A stretch of DNA of 64,000 bases from Osedax fenrisi. Its lineage: Eukaryota; Annelida; Polychaeta; Sabellida; Siboglinidae. The translations under genes were made by a program, and so were the position numbers. This document shows positions 1 through 12,381 of the stretch, piece by piece (the first letter of the stretch is position 1; the number at the start of each line of letters is the position of its first letter). The notes below the pieces were generated by a model that saw only the letters and a list, made by a program, of their open reading frames with translations, searched no databases and was not told where the DNA came from. The stretch spans positions 24,585,875 through 24,649,874 of the forward strand of contig OZ025244.1 in the NCBI GenBank assembly GCA_964019155.1, in the 5' to 3' direction.

Positions 1-51
1 CAACTTGTTTATCAAATAAGGTACTTGTGATATACATAAACAATCACACAG

Positions 52-125
52 AGTTCCACATCCCATGCTGGATATCTCTATCTGTAGCTATGCTAATTCT
101 ATAGTTGCAGTGTATACTACTACAG
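52..125 (+). CDS. Candidate internal exon of an unidentified gene
   Basis: A 74-base stretch, more GC-rich than its surroundings, is preceded by an acceptor (CACACAG at 45-51) and followed by a textbook donor (GTGAGT at 126-131). One frame is open throughout and gives about 24 residues containing LDISICSYANSIVAVYTTTG. The alternating hydrophobic pattern resembles a beta-propeller (WD-like) strand pair, but that is only an impression. I could not find the neighbouring exons; the gene would start left of the window. A chance match in AT-rich DNA is possible. Confidence 0.35.
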
Positions 126-860
126 GTGAGTGAATGTATTCAACAGAATCATAATAATATAACAATTAAAATTATAATTATTACAAGAATATAAATAATT
201 ATGATTGTAAATAATAAAAGTTATCAACCATTAATCTAATCAAATACATAATTGTTATTAGTTATAAAATATTATTAGACCACAAATCCAATAAATATAT
301 AATTGTTATTGTTATATTAGACTGTGTGAAAGGTAATATTTGAATAGAATACCACTTAAGTATAGATATTTACAACTATGTCACACACACAGACATACAC
401 ACACATCTATATATATATATCAATGAGGTTATATCAATTTCACTATACTATAATTACTATATTTTATTATCTAGACTTTAAATGAGAAATATTAATAAAG
501 ATTCATGTTCATAAACTCATTTGATATAATGGTATACACCTATATTCAATACACAATAAATAGTAATAGTATCATTTAGATATATATCTCCTCTATAATT
601 AACATGTTTTAATCTTTTATATAACTCTTATATATATAATTATCTCTTATAAGTTATATATGATCATATACATGGATAGCAATAATATACTATGTTAACA
701 TATAATAAACATATGTATAAATACAAATAAATATAAATAATATTAATAATTAAGTATTATTACAATAATGAATTATTTGAAATAACTGTATTGTACTTAT
801 TTTATTTAACCAGAATTTATATGGAATATCTATATATTAGTGTTGTCACATTTTTCTAAA
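126..860. other. AT-rich intergenic or intronic DNA
   Basis: Simple AT-rich sequence with short TA and CA runs (around 387-420). I see no exon-like GC rise, RNA gene or element with clear ends. Confidence 0.5.
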
Positions 861-1010
861 AACGTATGTATCAGTATTGTATCAGTATCATGAACAGCGG
901 TATCAGTATCGTATCATTTGACATCAGTATCGTTTAATAATTGTATACGCATCTTTTGACAGCAGCATCAGTAGGTATCCTATAGTATCATATTCTCGTG
1001 TAACAGGAGG
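861..1010. repeat. Degenerate ATCAGTATCGT short-repeat cluster
   Basis: The motif (G)TATCAGTATCGTATC and close variants recur about six times in 150 bases (near 870, 884, 902, 926 and 968). Such clusters are typical of the subterminal part of cut-and-paste transposons, but I cannot find a matching second terminus. A related mixed region with AGTCTGA/AGTCCGA repeats follows at about 1345-1465. Confidence 0.4.
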
Positions 1011-1689
1011 ACAAAATATAACTAGTTATATACCGATCTTCCTTCATATATTGATTGTCCTCGATATTCTTAGTAGTCATTTGTTCGATGAAATGATCAT
1101 TAAATAATTTAAAATAATTATATTGATAGTAGCGAAAATACATTTAAAATGATTATATGTTGAAAGTAGCGTGAATTCATACAAAGAGACGTTATGAATC
1201 ATAGCATCTCTTGGCCAGCCATAGCCTATGATTAACAGTGGCGCGAATAAATATAAACCCAAAGGTAAACATTTACCAGATAGAATTTTTAAGATATTGT
1301 AAACAACGGTAAATGTATTTTAAATATCAAATAATAATAATCCAAAATAGTCTGAGTCTAATATTTAAAGTCCGAAATAGTCAGAGTTTAATATTAAAGT
1401 CTGATCCGGGTCCGACTCTGGTCAGATATATCATAAATGATACTGTATAAGTCCGGTATCAATGACCTAAAATCCGAAGATTATGACATTTTATTAAACA
1501 CCTAAATAAATCATAAATTATTTCTCGAAAGTATACTATATAAAAATAATAAAAGTAAGTAATACCAACCATGTAAAATGATAAAATAAATCGGAAAGAA
1601 AATAAAATATAGTAATAATGATAATTAAATAAAGTATTGCAGGTTTCCACCTGCAATTAATCATATTGATTCATTAAATATCTTGAGAC

Positions 1690-2560
1690 CATATGGTTCT
1701 AATAGAAGGTAGTGAATACCATAGCTTAGGTCCAATATATGTAAGGATCATATCATTAATTCTATAGGGAAGAAGAGAAGCGTGAATTCAAAGAGATTGT
1801 AGTGAAGATGGTTCTAGTAGAAGAGTATATTCAGGAATGAACAATAGATAGTATGCGATAAGAGAAGAATATGTTAAATGAGATCAAGGGGTAAGTTTTG
1901 GTATGAGGAATTAAAGATGATCTCGAATACTTGTTATACATAGTGCGAATTAATGAGCGAATCACTCGATTTAGTGGAGATATAGAAGATAAGAGAATAT
2001 TGATGAGGAGTGAGGAAGAGTAATATATATGTGAGAGGTTATGGGTATTAAATAGAGTTTCAGTAAGAGATACAATAATTGATTTATGTATTTTCTAATT
2101 CTGAAAAGATGATAATTTTCAGATTTAGTGATGGAAGTAATATAAGAAATAAAGGAAATATTATAATCAGAAATGATACTAAAGTTGGATGCAGTAGGGG
2201 AAAGAGATATTACAATGTTATCAATAAGAAAAGGAGGGAGGTAAGTAAAAGATTGAGACAGATTCAATAATTAGGGAAGATTATTTGAAATAACAAATTA
2301 TTTAATAGCATAATTAGACAATTTCTCTGTATCATCTGCTTAAATATGATAATAGATATTAGGATATTTTGACATATGTGAACTTAGTGGATATAAATTG
2401 ATGAAGAAAAGTGAAGGAATAAAAACCAAATACTGATCCGAATACTAGAACTCAATATTTAATAAGAGAAGATGAAGAATTATATATTTAGATACTGCTG
2501 CTACGGCCAGATATGAAGATACCAGGAAAGGACATATATATATATATATTAGTATTGTAA
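1690..2560. other. Purine-rich unassigned segment
   Basis: The plus strand is strikingly rich in G and A (AGAAGAGAAG-type tracts) compared with the T/A-balanced DNA around it. Short open frames exist (for example 2079-2270), but none shows a family motif I recognise and stops interrupt every longer frame. It may be a decayed coding element. I cannot support a gene here. Confidence 0.3.
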
Positions 2561-3509
2561 ATGAACTAATTTATAACATATTATATAATATCTAAATAAT
2601 ATATCAATACAACCAACGTACACATGGATATAGAATTGTATAAAAAAGTGTGTACATTGGCCCAATTAATTATAATAACATATATGTAAAGCCACTATTG
2701 ATTAAAAGGCACTATTCTCCCACACATAAGAGAGTGCAGTTTCATATGAACAGCGATCACCATTATGAAAGGTGTTATACACAATCTCCACTATAATTAC
2801 TGCCACCGAGGTTATACTGAGGCAATATTGCATGCATTAGTGAACAGTTTAGGCAATTAATAAGTGCTGCATTAACACGGCTGTATATATCTAGAAGTTA
2901 ATGCTGATTACTGCAGTATTACTGTACTGGAGTAAGAATATGTGTCGTAATGATGTAACAAATATATATATGTAATTCATTATATAAATTATAATATAAT
3001 ACTTTATTTTATTAATATAAATACTTATATTTTAATAACAAAATTAATATTTAATAATATTTAATTAGCTGTAAAATAAAAATTCCTTCATATTTTTAAA
3101 TTATATTTCTATATAAATATATTATTAATATTAATAATACAAATACATTTAAAAATTAGGTTCGTATTGTACGAGTGTTTTTTATATTAAGTATGTCGAC
3201 ACTCCTATAATGAGTATTACATAATATTATGAATTAAATATAATAATATAGAAATCATTGATTTAAAAACGAGTTTTTGCATAGATTTTGTATTAATTTC
3301 AAATGTGTACTCCTGTACCATGATTCATACGATATAATTTCACAATGTCACAAAACATAGGTTAACAGACATCCTGACATTGATTACACTATTGAAATAC
3401 GGATAATATGAATATTAAGTGAATTTTACTTATGTAGAAATCATGACATTTCTTAATATTAACCAATAGTATATAGTTTAGGTTTCATAGGTTATGAATT
3501 ATCTATAAA
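2561..3509. other. Intergenic DNA with one less AT-rich patch
   Basis: About 2690-2950 is less AT-rich than the flanks but has no convincing splice-bounded open frame or RNA gene. The rest is plain AT-rich sequence. Confidence 0.4.
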
Positions 3510-3516
3510 GTATTAC

Positions 3517-3970
3517 CAAAGATTTTCCGAAGGAAAGATATAACACTTACGCGAAATCGTGTAATACGAATTTGTATACAAAATACCCTGGTGCCACCTA
3601 TAGCGGGTTACTTTTAGGAATTATGAGTTGTTTATAATGTAAATTCGTATTTAACTATACACTTTTAAAATATTAAATAATATGCTTTAAATTAACATTT
3701 ATATGATGAAAACTAAGTGTTCATTACTAATATATAACAAACAAATATGATATTTATGTTTTAAATGCTATAAGTATATATTTAGTAAGTAAAAGTTAAT
3801 TTATATTGCATGTAATTTAATAGAGCAATGAAAACATTGTTGTATGCAAACAGAGCAGAACCTAAACCTATTTCAGTGATTTTGATACTACTACTAGCAG
3901 CGGTTGGGGATATTACTAAATTACGTTGCATGCATAGGGAGTGTTATATCTTTGCTTCGCAAAATCTTTG
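3517..3970 (-). mobile_element. 454-bp MITE family, copy A
   Basis: This non-autonomous DNA element is bounded by ~29-base terminal inverted repeats: CAAAGATTTTCCGAAGGAAA on the left and, as reverse complement of the right end, CAAAGATTTTGCGAAGCAAA. It is flanked by an exact 7-base duplication, GTATTAC (3510-3516 and 3971-3977). Copy C at 61861-62314 is the same length, inverted and very similar. A small open frame at 3828-4019 lies inside and looks fortuitous. No transposase is encoded. A 7-base duplication does not fit Tc1 (TA), Harbinger (3) or hAT (8); P-like elements (7-8) are one possibility. Confidence 0.85.
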
Positions 3971-3977
3971 GTATTAC

Positions 3978-4476
3978 GTTGTATCTATATTATATTTATT
4001 TAATAATATGGATAATTAAAATTTTAACATTGAGAATATATATATTGTGATTTGAATATATAGTAAAAGATAAAAAATGAAAGATTATATATATATATAT
4101 ATTTCTAATGAAAATAGCATGGTAAATATACCACATTATTAATAGGTACTATCCATTATACAATATTTATATGTTGTATTGGTAAAAACAACAAAATAAA
4201 ATAATATTATAACAATTTAGACTTATATTGCGCATTACTATTTAATATTAATTACCATCTATACTATTCTATAGAATTTTATAAATATATTTATATGTAC
4301 ATATTCAATGAATATTATTCATATATAAAAAGTCACTACTTTTTTCATTATAATATATAAATATATCCCTACAGAAAATAATAAACTTAAATTAAGTTTA
4401 TTATTTTCTGTAGTACATATATATATATATAAATTATTGATTGATTGATTAAAATATCCATACAATCAATCAACCA

Positions 4477-4507
<31 letters not shown>

Positions 4508-5081
4508 TAATATTAATTTTAAATATATTAAATAAAATTAAATATTTTCTAGTTATATTATTTATCTTATAATATTGAATATGTATATTAATTTATATAT
4601 ATATATATCTTATAATATGGTGAACATGGTGAACATCTGAAAATAAAGTAACAAAAATAGAATCTGAGAAATAATGATATGTTAATGTTATTCAGAATAT
4701 TCACTTATGAAACATAAGTCATGATATAAATATTGTGACATTTTTCTTTAAAATTACATGATATTAAACGATGTTCTCTCCTTCTCACCTAACACTATTA
4801 TATATGTATAAATGATGTAGACATTAATAATTATGTTTATATAAAATATTTAAAATGTAGTTGATATAAAATAAATTTAATCGATTGTATTCAATAAAAT
4901 CCTTATCATAAAACGATAGTATTACATTATCACAATAATATATTGTTAGTATTGTTTTAATATCATTGATAAATATGTTAATACATTTATAAATATATTC
5001 AAACATTTTAGATAAAATCAGAATATATTTTAAAATTCTACATCATCCAATCCGTTATAATTATAGCTACAATAATAGTAT
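3978..5081. other. AT-rich DNA with a perfect hairpin
   Basis: No gene is visible. A near-perfect hairpin lies at about 4370-4416 (CTACAGAAAATAATAAACTT and its complement, with almost no loop), followed by ATTG tetranucleotide repeats and TA runs (4481-4503). Confidence 0.55.
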
Positions 5082-5490
5082 CAACCTATATTGCGAAGCA
5101 AATATATAACACTTCCTATCTACGCAACTTAATTAATAGTGAACAATTGCTACTGCTATCAGTAATATTGCCACTAAATAGATTTTTTGAATATTTACAA
5201 AAATGTTTTCATTGTTATATTAAATTTCATTAACTATAAGTTATCTTTTACTCACCTAATATATATTTTTAGCATTCAAAAATATAATAAAAAATATAAT
5301 TTAAAATAAACTTCGTTATCATATGTTTAAATTGTTTAAAGTTATAGCTTTATACGTATGTACATTATAAACAACACACTTATCGAAAATACAATCTATA
5401 TAGTTGGCAATGTTCATATGTTGTATACAAAATCGAATTTAACTATGTTGTTTTATTCACGATATCATATCTTTATTAGAAAAATATTTG
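5082..5490 (+). mobile_element. 454-bp MITE family, diverged copy B
   Basis: The order of short blocks matches copy C (TTGCGAAGCAAA, ATATAACACTTCC, AATGTTTTCATTG, TTTTACTCAC, and the right end AAAATATTTG), but with many substitutions and indels, about 409 bases in all. No target duplication is visible. It is clearly older than copies A and C. Confidence 0.7.
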
Positions 5491-5670
5491 ATACAACAAA
5501 AGTGTTCGCATTTACATTATAAATTATATCAATAACCCACATTAATATAAGATAAGTTATGTAAAATGTATCTAGTATTACACTAATCATATTTACGATA
5601 TAGAATTATTCACTATATATTTAATATAATATAATATTATACGAGTATGCATATATATATATATATATAG

Positions 5671-5815
5671 GTATAAATAAATGATCGGCTCTCTTGCTCT
5701 CGATGCCTTAACTTGAGAGCGGCTTCGAAGGGACATTAGAGCCATATATATGGTTATAAGTGAAAACTTCATCTAAGTTCCTGGATGGGATGAAAGGACT
5801 CCACCAAATAAAAAT
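5671..5815 (+). mobile_element. SINE, 5'-truncated copy
   Basis: It carries the 3' half of the SINE seen in full at 60377-60670: ATAAATGATCGGCTCTC, GATGCCTTAACTTGAGAGCG, and the tail block TTCCTGGATGGGATGAAAGG, ending in CCACCAAATAAAAAT. The tRNA-like head is missing, as expected for incomplete reverse transcription. Confidence 0.8.
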
Positions 5816-5911
5816 ATATATAGAATCTCTTAATACACAATTATTTATTAACATATATCAGACAAATAATGTGTAAATATTCAGTATATGCTATATATAT
5901 TATAGTATATA

Positions 5912-6053
5912 TGGATTATGGCCAAAATTGATGCGTGATTTGAACGCCCGCAAACTTGTTTATTCGAATTAGTGATTTTACAATAGCTTATGATTGGCCA
6001 TTATAATTAGGGCATGTCTATGTATAGACTATACATGCAACGGCTTATCATTA

Positions 6054-6089
<36 letters not shown>

Positions 6090-6296
6090 TTTATAAGCTC
6101 ACTCAGGATGTAATGCAGCTAACAAAACCTAGCAATATTAAAACTAAACCCAACCAAACCAAACCAAACAAGTTAAAATAACTAAAACTAACAATATTAA
6201 TGTTTGTACAAACAATCATACGCTATTGTAAATTCACTAATTCGAATAAATAATTTTGTGGGCGTTCAAATCGCGAAGCTTTTGAACAGGTACCGT
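5912..6296. mobile_element. MITE with long terminal inverted repeats
   Basis: Left TGATTTGAACGCCCGCAAAC, continuing through TTCGAATTAGTGATTTTACA, is mirrored on the right by the complement of GCGATTTGAACGCCCACAAA and TTCGAATTAGTGAATTTACA. The inverted repeats run about 60-80 bases at roughly 80% identity. The centre contains a TA tract (6056-6085) and repeated AAACCAAACC blocks. The exact ends and target duplication are blurred by surrounding TA-rich DNA. Confidence 0.7.
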
Positions 6297-7362
6297 ATAT
6301 ATTATATACTCTTCGAAAATCTTTGTATACTCTGTATTCATTAGATACTATTAATCATCCATTTTAAATTAAACTTGATTTAATTCAATTCAATGAATTT
6401 CAAGGATTGCACATTATATTTTAAATTTGGAGGGAAATCGTATTATCAAAATATAATATTTTTATAATATAAATAATATGATTTATATAATATAAGTTAC
6501 TTCTATTCTATTAGAATATATTTATAATACAAATTATCGTTAATGTAATGCTATTATTACAATTCAATAGTTAACATTCAATATAATTATTATAATAATA
6601 TGATATTAATTTAATAATTAATTATATTAAATAATATAATTTTTTTAATTTGATTTAAATAAGTTATGGTATATAATATTAAATAATTTATTACACAAAT
6701 AAGCATATATTAATATAAACACACATATAATTTTATTTACTAAATTGTAAATTTAATAGTAAACATTTTATCAATCAAATAAATATAAAATTCAAAATAT
6801 GTATTAACCTCTTTTAATAGCATCGTCGTATGATAAAAATGAAGGTTTTGAATCCTTTCCACCCATTGTAAATTATTTATAAGTATTATAATATTTCAAT
6901 CATATTTTGATAATAACGAAATTTAATAATATAGTAAGTTATACTTTAATTTTAAATAAGATACATAATTTAAAAAAAAATTATTATTATTATTAAAGTA
7001 TTTTGTGTCTTCCTTATAGTGTCACATGACATTTTTTATGCAAAGACATAAGAAAATAAAAAATAATTATAAAAAATATATAATTCTATAATTGCTAATT
7101 TATTATCAGATTAAGTAATTGCATAAATATACCGTGAAAAAATGAATATATACATCTATATATTTAAAATAAATGTATTATTAGTGTAGTTACTTTTCAA
7201 GTATATATCACTCTATTGTTACTAAATAAACAGTTTTGAATTAATTAATTATAATTATATTTTATTTTTATTAATATTTAGAATTAAAAATCAGATTCAA
7301 ACAAATAATTTATATATATAATTATAATAGTATATATTTAACTATAATAGTATTTATATTAT

Positions 7363-7423
<61 letters not shown>

Positions 7424-7750
7424 TATTTATGTATGAATTATAGAAAAAATACCTTGTGTTATTATGTAAATAAATAATAATTATAAATAATATTAATTCT
7501 ACATATTTTATATCTATTAAATTTAATATTGTTATCCTGGAAATTTATAATATTTAGATATATAAATATATGTATACACAACATTGTAGTATAGTAGAAT
7601 ATTTTCTTAAACTCCTAATAAACAAAGTTTAACCTCAATATTAGAATATAGAATATTCAATACACAATATATATTAATATATATAATATAAATAATATTT
7701 ACATGAAATGAAATAAAGTAAAAAATAACTTGAAATATGTGATATATATA
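6297..7750. other. AT-rich region 3' of PSMD7
   Basis: No exon-like stretch. It holds a long uninterrupted (TA)n run at about 7367-7422 and otherwise simple AT-rich sequence. Confidence 0.5.
7367..7422. repeat. (TA)n microsatellite
   Basis: About 28 uninterrupted TA units. Confidence 0.9.
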
Positions 7751-7756
7751 TTATGG

Positions 7757-7762
7757 TTTATT
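7757..7762 (-). terminator. PSMD7: PSMD7 polyadenylation signal
   Basis: TTTATT on the plus strand reads AATAAA on the minus strand, about 40 bases past the PSMD7 stop codon. It is the first canonical signal downstream. Confidence 0.6.
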
Positions 7763-7800
7763 TTTAAAAATATGCTAATAAATAAGGAATCATAATAGAA

Positions 7801-10800
7801 TTATTTAGATTTTTCCTTTTCTTTTTCTTTGTTATCAGACTCCTTCTTTGCCTTCTCGTCTCCTGATTAGTAAGAATAAAAGTTCAATACATATATATAT
7901 AAATATAATGAAATCTAACTGTTTTATATTATTTAATAATATTTCTATCATAAAATATATATTGCTGTTTAAAATCACTAACTCGTATAACAATGTGTGA
8001 TTTGTATCTATATTTAACCACCACCACCGCATTGTCACTCTTTATACTGTGATTAAAATACTTGTGTACTTCATAATGTAAAGATATCAATTGTACCATG
8101 GTATCTCATATCTCAAATATAAATTGTTGCATTGACAATACATATTAATATACCGATCCGAGGAAATTATTGAAATAATCTACCTAATAAATAAATTAAT
8201 AAATACAAATTAATATTTTCTATATAAAATGTATAGATGTAGAATATAGAATCAAATCTATTATAATAATTTATATGTAGAGATATTTTTGTAGTACTTG
8301 GATATAAATATTATAATAGATAGAAATTAAAAGCACTGTTACACATGCCATATTATTATTAATAATTTTTATTGAACTAGTTAATTTATATAATTAAATA
8401 TTTGTAAAAATTAGATGACTTCACAATAACAATAATTTATTGGTATTATAATGAAAACATATTTTAATTAAATGATGAAATTAAAAAAATTAAAATGTAT
8501 ACATTTTTCATATCATCATACGATAAAATGTAATAAGAAATGTAAAATGATCCATACCATTTTTTAATAAAATAATACAAAATGTATAAATTATAAACCC
8601 AAAATTACTATAATTGGAATACAAAATAATACGTATAAAACATATGTAAACAAACACTTAGTTAAATGGTCACAATTATAGAATTTGTTGATAATCATAT
8701 TAATATAATATTTAGAATCTCATATTGTTTCATGTAGTAACATTTTAAAACATTTATATCATTAAATTTAGAGAATATACATTTCATTAAAATATAGTTA
8801 ATAATCAATAATAACATATATGTTATTAAATGTGGAGGATATAAACCCTTCATTAAAATATAGTTTATGTCATCAATAGTTAATAATAACATTTAAATTT
8901 ATATAAAATATTAGAAAAATAAACATATATATCAATAGATTATACAAATTATCGATTATTTATTTACTATATTTGAAACAATATAGTTAAATGATAATAC
9001 TAAATAGTATAATTATGTTTGAAAATTAAAATTATTATAATATAATTTAAAATATGTATTATATTTAGTTATATAAATATATATATATTATTATTAATTT
9101 TTAAAAGTTATAAAATTATAAATATAAAGCATCTAGAATATAATGAGAATTGATATTAAATAATGCTAATATTCTTTATACTATCTAATACATACACATA
9201 TTGAGTTACCACACTAATATCATAGAGCATTAGATGAAGAGATGTCAGCTAAATACATTAGGAGTACTGTGCCATCATTTGTAAACTATTCCATCCCACC
9301 TATTACTAATCCACCCGACCCCCCCCCTATTTAGTAGTTATTGGTTGTGTGTTTTATATTGACCACTTTCATGAGGTTCTCTAATTATTGAATCATATAT
9401 CACCCGGGTAATAAACTATACGAGTATTAAGTCCGTATAATTGTATCATATTTCTGATTGTTTATAACCATTTTTGCTTCGTGTTGTTTTGCAATATTTA
9501 ATAATTAGTATTAATATAATATCCCATGTTTATAGTGGAAAACGATAAACATTGTGTATTAATGTATTTATATATATATATATCATGATAATATATGTTG
9601 ACTATTACTATACCTGCACCGGTAACCACGGCTGGTAGAATCTTCTTGTTGTTCTCATTGGTCTCAGCTTCTTTGTTGTTTAACTAAACGGAAGATATGT
9701 AATGAACAATTAATATTAGTTAATAGGCATTCATTTTTTTTTATTTGTTACAAAATAAATGGTTAAAAAGTATTTTTAAATATGAAATATTTGTTAGAAA
9801 TTATATTTTAAAAATTAACAATTTAAATTATACATTATACTGAAATAAAATTTCATAGATTGGAACTTCTCTATCAAATTAAAAAACAATTATATTTGTC
9901 TAGAATTAAGTGTATTTTAAATATAAATATACAAAATTGTATTATTGTATATAATTATTATCTTGTATTGTATAATTATTATATAATAATTTAGAAAGGA
10001 CTCGATAATAGTAAACTCAAATAACAAATAATATTTTATAATAAATAATGATATTTATTTAAATTATATTATAATTAATAAACGTACTCATCTAAAAAAA
10101 TGCTATTTTAGCTCTATCTAAAAATGCTAAGGATAAATAACTAATGGAGATAATTACATCATTTTGTTTTTATTCAACAGATACTTTCCTCCATCATATA
10201 GGATCTGTCTTTATATTAATGTAGTTAATATAAAATGGCGTAAAAAATAGTCTAAATTAGTTACATATTTATTTTAATTTTTTTCATTATAATACAAGTT
10301 TATTATCATTTAATTAATATAAAATATAATAATAAATCCAACAGGATTACATGTGATACATTAGATATATGTGTTATACATTTATAGTAAAAATGTCAGA
10401 TACAAATAATATAAATTAAAAAAGTAGTAGGTATTTATATGTGGTTACTAAGTGAAAAAGTAGAAACTTGAGAACATTACATTCAAAATATTTCAATCAA
10501 TGATATCTTGTTATACACATACGTTATTTATTTATTAATTATATGGAATTTATCTATAATCTATTATTAATGTAAATATAGAAATTTGTTTAGTCACATA
10601 ATTACATATGATATCGAAATTTACAATTAAATATGACAGGTATTTATAAATATATTAACATTTCCTTTCAATTTCAAATAATTATTATATCAATTAAGTT
10701 TATAAAAATATTTCATATTGATATAAATACTCAAAAATAATAAGAGAAATTTTACAAATTTATAAATAGGATATTAAACATGGTAAATAAGTAATAAATT

Positions 10801-12287
10801 TTTTTTGTTAAAATAAAAATATTAATCATATTTTAACTCGCCCACAATAAAATAAAATTGATATTAGATGATGTATTCATAACGTATTGATTATAGAAAT
10901 AAATACGATTATAATTATAAATTAATATATTGATTCATATTACAATTTATATAAATATTAAATAATGAATTAGCATCTGAATTATATTTAGTAAAAATAT
11001 TAAAATACATGTTTTAATAATTCATTGTTTAGTCAAAATTGTAGTCAAAGTCTTGTATTTGTATTATATATTTTTATAATTAAGATACGTATTTGTGATA
11101 ATGACATTCATTGATTGATACATATTTTAAATAATCATCTTTTATAAATTTAAACAAGCATAATAAATAGAGAAAGTAGATTTTAAATACATCAAACACT
11201 TCTCTTTTCGATGAAGGTATAACTATTTTTATAATGTACACAATTATTAGATTATATGGTATTAATATAGTATAGTTATGTACAAATTAAAAGTATATTC
11301 AAATAATTAAAAACTAATTAGTTATAAATTAAATTAAATATCAATTAAAGACTTTACTTTCATCAACGAACCACATTAATAACACAGATTAGAAAAGATA
11401 GAGACGATTAGCGAAGTAAACATTCACCATTTCCTGTCTACTCAACGTGATTTTTAGTAACTGATTTTCATAGTTTATTGTAGTAGAAATCATTGAAATG
11501 AATATAGTGATACAAAGTAACGCAATCATTATTAAAAATGTAAACCTACTTTCAAACTATGTTTTAAATGCATATCTAAATTAATGTATTAACCTCTAAT
11601 TTATTTTATAAGTAAAATTAAATTTGAAAATGGAATATTCAATAAATTAACATTTAATTGTAATAACGCTTATTTTATGTAAAATAAAAATATAATTCAA
11701 ATATATAATCTACATGTGAAATACAAAATCTAATATATTTTTTAGTTATGATATAAATATAGATCAATAAAGGTGACTCATAGAATTAAGACACTTTTGT
11801 ACTATACATATATGCAACAATACACCAATGTAAATAATATCAATTATTTCATAACAACAAATTCATTAAAGTACTGAATTATTTTAAATACGTAAATATA
11901 TCAATTTAATTTAATATCAGATAAAATAAAAGTAATTAAATTAAGTGTTGTTAGTTAATTTTCATACATTAATTAATAACTTTTAAAAAAAATATCGAAA
12001 ATATATATCTAGAATTTGCTTAATTATTTGTTCTAAGATACAAAAATACACATAATCACGCAGAGCATAACTACGAGTGGGGTGGGGACGGTTACCCACC
12101 TTATTGGAGATGAGGTTGTGCAGTGCGATCACAGCCCGTACCATAGCTGCAACGTACACCACTAGCATCTGGTCGTTTGTCTTAATGTGAGTGGAGCGCA
12201 CGAATGACTGCAGACTTATGTCGGGTAGGGTGTTGAACATATCCTACAGGGGGTGAGGGTATAGTGGTAGTAGTAGATGTAGTAGTG

Positions 12288-12381
<94 letters not shown>

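Noticed and set aside
3828..4019. 63-codon open frame
   Set aside because: It lies mostly inside the 454-bp MITE and is not kept open in the diverged copy; no family resemblance.
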